Assembly (NCBI GenBank): GCA_039707655.1
Contig: CM077666.1
Coordinates: 281,560,666-281,624,665, forward strand
From: Elymus sibiricus
Lineage: Eukaryota > Streptophyta > Magnoliopsida > Poales > Poaceae
DNA: 64,000 bases
Reading direction: 5' to 3'
The translations under genes and the position numbers were made by a program. Position 1 is the stretch's first letter; each line of letters opens with the position of its first letter. This document shows positions 49,377 through 58,728 of the stretch, piece by piece. The notes beneath the pieces were generated by a model. The model worked only from the letters and a program-made list of their open reading frames with translations. It made no database searches and was not told the origin of the DNA.

Positions 49377-49680
49377 CTTGGGGGATACATGTTGCTCTTC
49401 AAGTTTAAGGATCAAGTATATAAAAATTCCCGGCTCGTTACTTAGGTAATGACCCGACCCTTGGGGGCTACACTTGGCTCTTAATCTATGACTGAGTGCC
49501 GGCTCATTATTGGCATAATGACCAGGCCCTTGGGGGCTACACTTGGCTCTTAATCTATGATTGAGTGCCAGCTCATTATTGGCATAATGACCCAGCCCTT
49601 GGGGGCTACACTTTGCTCTTCATCCATGGTTAAGTGCCGACTCATTACTAAGATAATGACCCAGCCCTTGGGGGCTACAA
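49377..49680 (+). repeat. 69-bp tandem repeat with polypurine-like cores
   Basis: TTGGGGGCTA recurs at 49461, 49530, 49599 and 49668, exactly 69 bp apart, with flanking GGCTCATTA and AATGACCC sequences; a more diverged unit starts near 49377. It lies in the predicted intron of the antisense gene, just left of the Copia insertion. Confidence 0.9.
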
Positions 49681-50874
49681 AGGGGATTTTATAAAGGTGT
49701 GCAAATTACAGAAGACCCAGCTGACCTTTTGTGTTGGAAATATGCCCTAGAGGCAATAATAAATTGGTTATTATTATATTTCCTTGTTCATGATAATCGT
49801 TTATTATCCATGCTATAATTGTATTGATTGGAAACTCAAATACATGTGTGGGTACATAGACAACACTGTGTCCCTAGTAAGCCTCTAGTTGACTAGCTTG
49901 TTGATCAAAGATGGTTAAGGTTTCCTAGCCATGGACATGAGATGTCATTTGATAACGGGATCACATCATTAGGAGAATGATGTGATGGACAAGACCCAAA
50001 CTGTAAACGTAGCATTTGATCGTGTCAGTTTATTGCTATTGTTTTCTGCATGTCAAGTATCTGTTCCTTTGACCATGAGATCATGCAACTCACTGACACC
50101 GGAGGAATACCTTGTGTGTATCAAACGTCGCAACGTAACTGGGTGACTATAAAGGTGCTCTACAGATATCTCCGAGGGTGTCTGTTGGGTTGGCATGGAT
50201 CAAGACTGGGATTTGTTACTCCGTATGACGGAGAGGTATCTCAGGGCCCACTCGGTAATACAACATCACAATGAGCCTTGCAAGCAATGTGACTAAAAGT
50301 GTTAGCCACGAGATCTTGTATTACGGAACAAGTAAAGAGACTTGCCGGTAACGAGATTGAACTAGGTATAGAGATACCGACGATCGAATCTCGGGCAAGT
50401 AACATACCGAAGAACAAAGGGAACAGCATACGGGATTAACTGAATCCTTGACATAGAGGTTCGACCGATAAAGATCTTCGTAGAATATGTAGGAGCCAAT
50501 ATGGGCATCCAGGTCCCGCTATTGGTTATTGGCCGTAGAGGTGTCTCGGTCATGTCTACATAGTTCTCGAACCCGCAGGGTCTACACACTTAACGTTTGG
50601 TGACGATTAGTATAATTGAGTTATTATGTTGGTGACCGAAAGTTGTTCGGAGTCCCGGATAAGATCCCGGACATGACGAGGATCTCCGGAATAGTCCGGA
50701 GGTAAAGATTGATATATGTGATAATAGTGTTTTGATCTCCGGAAGAGTTCCGAAGTTCACCGGAAGGGGTTCCGGATGTTTACCGAAGTGTTCGGGTGCA
50801 GCAACACTTTATATGGGCCAAAGGGATAAAGCCCACGAGGTATTGGAAAGTGCAAAAGTAGTTTTGCTGCCGCG

Positions 50875-50956
50875 TAAGCGGTACTACCGCTTGGTGAAGC
50901 GGTACTACCGCCCGAGCGGTACTACCGCTTGTGTGAAGCGGTACTACCGCTTGTGC
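50875..50956 (+). repeat. Palindromic minisatellite in U3 of the 5' LTR
   Basis: Four GCGGTACTACCGC motifs (six-base arms around one base) are spaced by short linkers. The 3' LTR has six of them at 58012-58126. They lie 130-200 bp upstream of the TATA box. Confidence 0.95.
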
Positions 50957-51082
50957 GCGGCTGTGCACGGTTCGGCAGGGATCCGAGTTGGACTCTTTCC
51001 CTGCGGGCCAAACCGACCTTGTGCGGGCAAAACCGACCCGGAGGAGGCTTTTACTCCAAGTTTAGACCCCAAGGCTCAACAT

Positions 51083-51090
51083 ATAAATAG
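51083..51090 (+). promoter_or_regulatory. TATA box of the Copia LTR
   Basis: ATATAAATAG in the U3/R region is followed by a G-rich stretch; the same box is at about 58255 in the 3' LTR. Confidence 0.7.
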
Positions 51091-51556
51091 AGGGGCAGGG
51101 CTAGCACACGGGACACATCAGGATTTCCCCAAGCCGTGTGCGGCAACCCTAACCCTCTAGTTCCTCCGTCATAATCTCCGTAGCGCTTGGCGAAGCCCTG
51201 CAGAGATTGTTCCTCACCACCATCACCACGCCGTCGTGCTGCTGGAACTCAACCACTACTTCATCATCGCTCGCTGGATCGAGGAGGTGAAGGCGTCATC
51301 AAGCCGTACGTGTGTTGAACGCGGAGGTGCCGTCCGTTCGGCACTAGATCGGAAGGATCGTGATTGGATCGCGGGACGCTCGGCGATTTGGATCGCGAAG
51401 ACGTTCGACTACATCAACCGCGTTTATTAACGCTTCCGCTTAGCGATCTACAAGGGTATGTAGATTCACTCTCCCTCTCGTAGATGCTCATCACCATGGA
51501 TAGATCTTATGTGTGCGTAGGAAAATTTTTGTTTCCCATGCAACGTTCCCCAACAG

Positions 51557-51570
51557 TGGCATCATGAGCT
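51557..51570 (+). promoter_or_regulatory. Primer-binding site of the Copia element
   Basis: TGGCATCATGAGCT follows one base after the LTR. It is the degenerate initiator-methionine tRNA site seen in this group. Confidence 0.75.
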
Positions 51571-52831
51571 AGGTCTATGCGTAAATGAGATCTCGAGTAG
51601 AACACAAACGAGTTGTGGGCGTGGGTGTATACATATTGCTTGCCGTTACTAGTTGATACTTGATTCAGCGGTATTGTGAGATGAAGCGGCCCGGACCGAC
51701 ATTACGCGTACGCTTACGCGAGACTGGTTTTACCGCTGCGTGCACTTGTTGCATAAAGGTGACTGGCGGGTGTCTGTCTCTCTCACTTTAGTTGAATCGG
51801 TTCAATGAAGAGGGTTCTTTTAGAAGATCAAAAAGCAATCACTACACCACGTTGTGGTTTTGCGTAGGTAAGAACGGTTCTTGCAAACCCGTAGCAGCCA
51901 CGTAAAATTTGCAACAACAATTAGAGGACGTCTAACTTGTTTTTGCAGGGTATGTTGTGATGTGATATGGCCAATTACATGATGAGATATATGTGATGTA
52001 TGAGATGATCATGTGATGTATAGAATATCACGACTTGCATGTCGATGAGTACGGCAACTGGCAGGAGCCATAGAGTTGTCTTTAATTATTGTATGACCTG
52101 CGTGTCAATCATTAAGCGCTATGTAATGCTTTACTTTATCGCTAAACGTTAGCTATAGTCGTGGAAGCAACAGTCAGCGCGACAACCTTATGGCGACACG
52201 TTGATGGAGATCAAGATGATGGAGATCATGGTGTCATGCCGGTGACGATGGAGATCATGCCGGTGCTTTGGAGATGGAGATCAAAAGCACAAGTTCATGG
52301 CCATATCATGTCACTTATGATTTGCATGTGATGTTAATCCTTTTATGCATCTTATTTTGCTTAGGACGACGGTAGCATTATAAGGTGATCCCTCACTTAA
52401 GTTTCAAGATAAATTGTGTTCTCCCCAAGTGTGCACCGTTGCGAAAGTTCGTCGTTTCGAGACACGCCGTGATGATCGGGTGTGATAGACTCTACGTTCG
52501 CATACAACGGGTGCAAGCCATGTTGCACGTGCGGAACACTCGGGTTAAACTTGACGAGCCTAGCATGTACAGACATGGCCTCGGAACACAAGAGACCGAA
52601 AGGTCGAACATGAGTCATATAGTAGATATGATCAACATGAAGATGTTCACCATTGAAACCACCTCAACTCACGTGATGATCGGACTTGAGTTGGTGGATT
52701 TGGATCATGTTACACTCGAATGACCGGAGGGATGTCAATTTGAGTGGGAGTTTTTAAGTAATATGATTAACTAAACTCATTATCTAAGAACAATAGTCTA
52801 AGTTGTCTTTGCTATATTTATGTTGTAGATC
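51571..52831 (+). other. Untranslated leader of the Copia element
   Basis: About 1.26 kb of leader precedes the polyprotein ATG. It contains several short ORFs (up to 112 codons) without motifs. Long leaders with upstream AUGs are normal in this family and would hold packaging signals. Confidence 0.6.
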
Positions 52832-55800
52832 ATGGCTCGCGCAGTAGCACCCCTGAATTTTAATGCGTTCCTAGAGAAAGCTAAGTTGAAAGATGATGGA
52901 AGTAACTTTGTGGACTGGGCCCGTAATCTAAGGATTATCCTTACGGCTTCCCAGAAGGCTTATGTCCTTGATGCACCGCTTGGTGATCCACCCGCTCCAG
53001 TTGAGTCTCTAGACGTTGTGAACGCCTGGCAGGCTCGTTCTGATGATTACTCAATAGTTCAATGTGCAATGTTGTATGGCTTAGAACCGGGACTTCAAAG
53101 ACGTTTTGAACGTCATGGAGCATATGAGATGTTCCAGGAATTGAAGTTTATCTTTCAGAAGAATGCCCGGATCGAGAGATATGAGATCTCCGATAAGTTC
53201 TATGCTTGCAAGATGGAGGAGAACGGGTCTATCAGTGATCACGTGCTCAGAATGTCTGGGTACTCCACCCGTCTGGCTGAGTTAGGGATGCCCCTTCCGC
53301 CAGAGGCTATCACTGACAGAGTTCTTCAATCATTGCCACCTAGCTACAAGAGCTTCGTGTTGAACTATAACATGCACGGGATGAACAAGTCAGTCGCCGA
53401 GCTGTTTGCGATGCTGAAAGCCGCTGAGTCTGAAATTCAGAAGGAGCATCAAGTGTTGATGGTCAATAAAACCACTAGTTTCAAGAAAAATGGCAAGGGT
53501 AAGAAGGGTAACTCCAAGAAGAGTGGCAAAGCAGTTGCTCCTCTCGTGAAGAAACCCAAGGCTGGACCCAAACCAGAAACTGTGTGTTTTCATTGCAAGG
53601 GAACTGGACACTGGAAGCGGAATTGCCCCAAGTATTTGGCTGACAAGAAGGCGGCCAACAACAAACAAGGTATATATGATATACATGTTATTGATGTGTA
53701 CCTTACCAACTCTCGTTGTAGTGCCTGGGTATTTGATACCGGTGCGGTTGCTCATATTTGCAACTCAAAACAGGAACTGCGGAATAGACGGAGGCTGGCA
53801 AAGGACGAAGTGACGATGCGCGTGGGAAATGGTTCCAAGGTTGATGTGATCGCCGTCGGCACGCTCGCTCTTCGGTTACCGTCGGGATTAGTGATGAACC
53901 TAAATAAGTGTTATTTGGTGCCTGCGTTAAGCATGAACATTATATCTGGATCTTGTTTATTGCGAGACGGTTACTCATTTAAATCAGAGAATAATGGTTG
54001 TTCTATTTATATGAGTAATATCTTTTATGGTCATGCACCCGATGTGAGGGGTTTATTCTTATTGAATCTCGATAGTAATGATACACATGTTCATAACATT
54101 GATGCCAAAAGATGTAGAATTGATAATGATAATACCACTTTCTTGTGGCACTGCCGTTTAGGTCATATTGGCGTAAAACGCATGAAGAAGCTCCATGCTG
54201 ATGGACTTTTGGAGTCACTTGATTTTGAATCACTTGACACATGTGAGCCATGCCTCATGGGCAAGATGACTAAAACGCCGTTCTCTGGAACAATGGAACG
54301 GGCAAGTGACTTATTGGAAATCATACATACTGATGTGTGCGGTCCGATGAGTATTGAGGCGCGCAGTGGTTATCGTTACTTTCTCACCTTCACTGATGAC
54401 TTAAGTAGATATGGGTATATTTACTTAATGAAACACAAGTCTGAAACATTTGAAAAGTTCAAACAATTTCAGAGTGAAGTTGAGAATCATCGTAACAAGA
54501 AGATTAAATTCCTACGATCTGATCGAGGAGGAGAATATCTGAGTTATGAGTTTGGCAGTCACTTAAGACAGTGTGGAATTGTTTCACAATTGACACCGCC
54601 TGGAACACCACAGCGTAATGGTGTGTCCGAACGTCGTAATCGAACCTTATTGGATATGGTGCGATCTATGATGTCTCTTGCCGATTTGCCACTATCGTTT
54701 TGGGGTTATGCATTAGAGACAGCTGCATTCACTTTAAATAGGGCACCATCGAAATCCGTTGAGACGACGCCATATGAACTTTGGTTTGGCAAGAAGCCAA
54801 AGCTGTCGTTTCTTAAAGTTTGGGGATGTGATGCTTATGTCAAAAAGCTTCAGCCTGAAAAGCTGGAACCCAAAGCGGAGAAATGCGTCTTCATAGGATA
54901 CCCAAAAGAGACAATTGGGTATACCTTCTACCTCAGAACCGAGGGCAAAGTGTTTGTCGCTAAAAACGGAACATTTCTTGAGAAAGAGTTTCTCTCGAAA
55001 GAATTGAGTGGGAGGAAGATAGAACTTGATGAGGTTGTTGAACCTTTACTTCAACCTGAGAGTAGCGCAGCGCAGAAAGTTGTTTCTGTGGAGCCTACAT
55101 TAGCTGAAGAGGAAGTTAATGATGATGATCATGAAGCTTTGGATCAAGTTGCTATCGAACCTCGTAGGTCGACAAGGACGCGTACTGCTCCCGAGTGGTA
55201 CGGCAACCCTGTCTTAGAGGTCATGTTGTTAGACAACGATGAACCTACGAGCTATGGAGAAGCGATGATGGGCCCGGATTCCGAGAAGTGGTTAGAGGCC
55301 ATGAAATCCGAGATGGGATCCATGTATGAAAACAAAGTATGGACTTTGGAAGTATTACCTGAAGGGCGTAAGGCCATTCAGAACAAATGGATCTTTAAGA
55401 GGAAGACGGACGCGGACGGTAATGTCACCGTCTATAAAGCTCGACTTGTGGCAAAGGGTTTTTCACAAGTTCAAGGAGTTGACTACGATGAGACCTTCTC
55501 ACCCGTAGCGATGCTTAAGTCCGTCAGAATCATGTTAGCAATAGCTGCCTTTTTCGATTATGAAATTTGGCAGATGGATGTCAAAACAGCGTTCCTTAAC
55601 GGTTACCTTAAGGAAGAGTTGTATATGATGCAACCAGAAGGTTTTGTCGATCCAGAGAATGCTGACAAAGTTTGCAAACTCCAGCGATCCATTTATGGAC
55701 TGGTGCAAGCATCTCGGAGTTGGAATCTTCGTTTTGATGAGGTGATCAAAGCGTTCGAGTTTATACAAGTTTACGGAGAAGCTTGTATTTACAAGAAAGT

Positions 55801-56815
55801 GAGTGGGAGCTCTATAGCGTTTCTAATATTATATGTGGATGACATATTGCTGATTGGAAACAATATAGAAATGCTGGAAAGCGTAAAGGAATATTTGAAC
55901 AAGAGTTTTTCAATGAAGGACCTAGGAGAAGCTGCTTTCATATTAGGCATCAAGATCTATAGAGATAGATCAAGACGCTTAATAGGACTTTCACAAAGCA
56001 CATACCTTGATAAGATTTTGAAGAAGTTCAAAATGGATCAGTCCAAGAAGGGGTTCTTGCCTGTTTTGCAAGGTGTGAAGTTGAGTAAGACTCAATGCCC
56101 AGTGACTGCAGAAGATAGAGAAAAGATGAGTGTCATCCCCTATGCTTCGGCCATAGGCTCTATCATGTATGCAATGCTGTGCACAAGACCCGATGTCAGC
56201 CTTGCCATAAGTATGGTCGGAAGGTTTCAAAGTGATCCAGGAATGGAACACTGGACGGCGGTCAAGAATATCCTGAAGTACCTGAAAAGGACTAAGGACA
56301 TGTTTCTCGTTTATGGAGGTGATCAAGAGCTCGTCGTAAAGGGTTACGTCGATGCAAGCTTTGACACTGATCCGGATGACTCTAAGTCGCAAACCGGATA
56401 CGTATTTATTCTTAATGGGGGTGCGGTTAGCTGGTACAGTTCCAAGCAAAGCGTGGTAGCTGATTCTACATGCGAAGCGGAGTACATCGCTGCCTCGGAG
56501 GCGGCGAAGGAAGGTGTCTGGATGAAGGAGTTCATGACAGATCTTGGAGTAGTGCCTAGTACGCTTAACCCAATGACTCTGTTTTGTGATAATACTGGTG
56601 CCATTGCTCTAGCCAAGGAACCAAGATTTCACAAGAGGACCAGACACATAAAGCGACGTTTCAATTCCATCCGCGATTACATCAAGGAGGACGACATAAA
56701 TATTTGCAAAGTACACACGGATCTAAATGTTGCAGATCCGATGACTAAACCTCTTCCAAGGGCTAAACATGAACAACACCAGAACTGCATGGGTGTTCGA
56801 TTCATTACAATGTAA
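52832..56815 (+). CDS. Intact Copia gag-pol polyprotein (1327 aa)
   Basis: A single open frame runs from ATG 52832 to TAA. Gag occupies roughly residues 1-270 with a zinc knuckle at 252-265 (CFHCKGTGHWKRNC). The protease site is FDTGA at 301-305. Integrase has its zinc site at H440, H445, C471, C474 and the catalytic triad D501 (HTD), D564 (SDRGGEY) and E600 (NGVSE). Reverse transcriptase follows with the YVDD site at 1001-1004; RNase H has D1174, E1216 and D1253. The integrase-before-RT order defines Copia. One oddity is YGLVQASRSW at about 955, where Lys is usual in place of Val. The polyprotein would be cut by its protease in cytoplasmic particles. All catalytic residues are present, so activity is plausible. 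Confidence 0.97.
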   Translation: MARAVAPLNFNAFLEKAKLKDDGSNFVDWARNLRIILTASQKAYVLDAPLGDPPAPVESLDVVNAWQARSDDYSIVQCAMLYGLEPGLQRRFERHGAYEMFQELKFIFQKNARIERYEISDKFYACKMEENGSISDHVLRMSGYSTRLAELGMPLPPEAITDRVLQSLPPSYKSFVLNYNMHGMNKSVAELFAMLKAAESEIQKEHQVLMVNKTTSFKKNGKGKKGNSKKSGKAVAPLVKKPKAGPKPETVCFHCKGTGHWKRNCPKYLADKKAANNKQGIYDIHVIDVYLTNSRCSAWVFDTGAVAHICNSKQELRNRRRLAKDEVTMRVGNGSKVDVIAVGTLALRLPSGLVMNLNKCYLVPALSMNIISGSCLLRDGYSFKSENNGCSIYMSNIFYGHAPDVRGLFLLNLDSNDTHVHNIDAKRCRIDNDNTTFLWHCRLGHIGVKRMKKLHADGLLESLDFESLDTCEPCLMGKMTKTPFSGTMERASDLLEIIHTDVCGPMSIEARSGYRYFLTFTDDLSRYGYIYLMKHKSETFEKFKQFQSEVENHRNKKIKFLRSDRGGEYLSYEFGSHLRQCGIVSQLTPPGTPQRNGVSERRNRTLLDMVRSMMSLADLPLSFWGYALETAAFTLNRAPSKSVETTPYELWFGKKPKLSFLKVWGCDAYVKKLQPEKLEPKAEKCVFIGYPKETIGYTFYLRTEGKVFVAKNGTFLEKEFLSKELSGRKIELDEVVEPLLQPESSAAQKVVSVEPTLAEEEVNDDDHEALDQVAIEPRRSTRTRTAPEWYGNPVLEVMLLDNDEPTSYGEAMMGPDSEKWLEAMKSEMGSMYENKVWTLEVLPEGRKAIQNKWIFKRKTDADGNVTVYKARLVAKGFSQVQGVDYDETFSPVAMLKSVRIMLAIAAFFDYEIWQMDVKTAFLNGYLKEELYMMQPEGFVDPENADKVCKLQRSIYGLVQASRSWNLRFDEVIKAFEFIQVYGEACIYKKVSGSSIAFLILYVDDILLIGNNIEMLESVKEYLNKSFSMKDLGEAAFILGIKIYRDRSRRLIGLSQSTYLDKILKKFKMDQSKKGFLPVLQGVKLSKTQCPVTAEDREKMSVIPYASAIGSIMYAMLCTRPDVSLAISMVGRFQSDPGMEHWTAVKNILKYLKRTKDMFLVYGGDQELVVKGYVDASFDTDPDDSKSQTGYVFILNGGAVSWYSSKQSVVADSTCEAEYIAASEAAKEGVWMKEFMTDLGVVPSTLNPMTLFCDNTGAIALAKEPRFHKRTRHIKRRFNSIRDYIKEDDINICKVHTDLNVADPMTKPLPRAKHEQHQNCMGVRFITM

Positions 56816-56852
56816 ATCACATAGTGATGTGAACTAGATTATTGACTCTAGT

Positions 56853-56865
56853 GCAAGTGGGAGAC
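56853..56865 (+). promoter_or_regulatory. Polypurine tract of the Copia element
   Basis: CAAGTGGGAGAC lies directly before the 3' LTR, primer for plus-strand synthesis. Confidence 0.75.
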
Positions 56866-58728
56866 TGTTGGAAATATGCCCTAGAGGCAATAATAAATTG
56901 GTTATTATTATATTTCCTTGTTCATGATAATCGTTTATTATCCATGCTATAATTGTATTGATTGGAAACTCAAATACATGTGTGGGTACATAGACAACAC
57001 TGTGTCCCTAGTAAGCCTCTAGTTGACTAGCTTGTTGATCAAAGATGGTTAAGGTTTCCTAGCCATGGACATGAGATGTCATTTGATAACGGGATCACAT
57101 CATTAGGAGAATGATGTGATGGACAAGACCCAAACTGTAAACGTAGCATTTGATCGTGTCAGTTTATTGCTATTGTTTTCTGCATGTCAAGTATCTGTTC
57201 CTTTGACCATGAGATCATGCAACTCACTGACACCGGAGGAATACCTTGTGTGTATCAAACGTCGCAACGTAACTGGGTGACTATAAAGGTGCTCTACAGA
57301 TATCTCCGAGGGTGTCTGTTGGGTTGGCATGGATCAAGACTGGGATTTGTTACTCCGTATGACGGAGAGGTATCTCAGGGCCCACTCGGTAATACAACAT
57401 CACAATGAGCCTTGCAAGCAATGTGACTAAAAGTGTTAGCCACGAGATCTTGTATTACGGAACGAGTAAAGAGACTTGCCGGTAACGAGATTGAACTAGG
57501 TATAGAGATACCGACGATCGAATCTCGGGCAAGTAACATACCGAAGAACAAAGGGAACAGCATACGGGATTAACTGAATCCTTGACATAGAGGTTCGACC
57601 GATAAAGATCTTCGTAGAATATGTAGGAGCCAATATGGGCATCCAGGTCCCGCTATTGGTTATTGGCCGTAGAGGTGTCTCGGTCATGTCTACATAGTTC
57701 TCGAACCCGCAGGGTCTACACACTTAACGTTTGGTGACGATTAGTATAATTGAGTTATTATGTTGGTGACCGAAAGTTGTTCGGAGTCCCGGATAAGATC
57801 CCGGACATGACGAGGATCTCCGGAATAGTCCGGAGGTAAAGATTGATATATGTGATAATAGTGTTTTGATCTCCGGAAGAGTTCCGAAGTTCACCGGAAG
57901 GGGTTCCGGATGTTTACCGAAGTGTTCGGGTGCAGCAACACTTTATATGGGCCAAAGGGATAAAGCCCACGAGGTATTGGAAAGTGCAAAAGTAGTTTTG
58001 CTGCCGCGTAAGCGGTACTACCGCTTGGTGAAGCGGTACTACCGCCCGAGCGGTACTACCGCTTGTGTGAAGCGGTACTACCGCCCAAGCGGTACTACCG
58101 CTTGTGTGAAGCGGTACTACCGCTTGTGCGCGGCTGTGCACGGTTCGGCAGGGATCCGAGTTGGACTCTTTCCCTGCGGGCCAAACCGACCTTGTGCGGG
58201 CAAAACCGACCCGGAGGAGGCTTTTACTCCAAGTTTAGACCCCAAGGCTCAACATATAAATAGAGGGGCAGGGCTAGCACACGGGACACATCAGGATTTC
58301 CCCAAGCCGTGTGCGGCAACCCTAACCCTCTAGTTCCTCCGTCATAATCTCCGTAGCGCTTGGCGAAGCCCTGCAGAGATTGTTCCTCACCACCATCACC
58401 ACGCCGTCGTGCTGCTGGAACTCAACCACTACTTCATCATCGCTCGCTGGATCGAGGAGGTGAAGGCGTCATCAAGCCGTACGTGTGTTGAACGCGGAGG
58501 TGCCGTCCGTTCGGCACTAGATCGGAAGGATCGTGATTGGATCGCGGGACGCTCGGCGATTTGGATCGCGAAGACGTTCGACTACATCAACCGCGTTTAT
58601 TAACGCTTCCGCTTAGCGATCTACAAGGGTATGTAGATTCACTCTCCCTCTCGTAGATGCTCATCACCATGGATAGATCTTATGTGTGCGTAGGAAAATT
58701 TTTGTTTCCCATGCAACGTTCCCCAACA
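56866..58728 (+). repeat. 3' LTR of the Copia element (1863 bp)
   Basis: It is identical to the 5' LTR by eye except for one substitution and one extra 39-bp unit of the palindromic minisatellite. Confidence 0.98.

Larger units (their letters stand above)
49732..51555 (+). repeat. 5' LTR of the Copia element (1824 bp)
   Basis: TGTTGG...CCAACA ends are intact. It contains four copies of the palindromic GCGGTACTACCGC at about 50878-50952 and TATAAATA at about 51083. Confidence 0.98.
49732..58728 (+). mobile_element. Complete, young BARE-1/WIS/Angela-type Copia element
   Basis: The TSD ttttg is perfect (49727-49731 and 58729-58733). LTRs of 1824 and 1863 bp begin TGTTGGAAATATGCCCTAGAGGC and end CGTTCCCCAACA. 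The 8997-bp element has a primer site, an uninterrupted 1327-codon polyprotein and a polypurine tract. The LTRs show one base substitution that I could find (50330 a, 57464 g) plus a 39-bp repeat-unit gain, so it inserted very recently. It may be autonomous. Confidence 0.98.

Noticed and set aside
50050..51430. ORFs of 62-155 codons in the Copia LTRs
   Set aside because: They occur in U3/R/U5, differ only by the minisatellite step and have no domain; they are incidental to the LTR.
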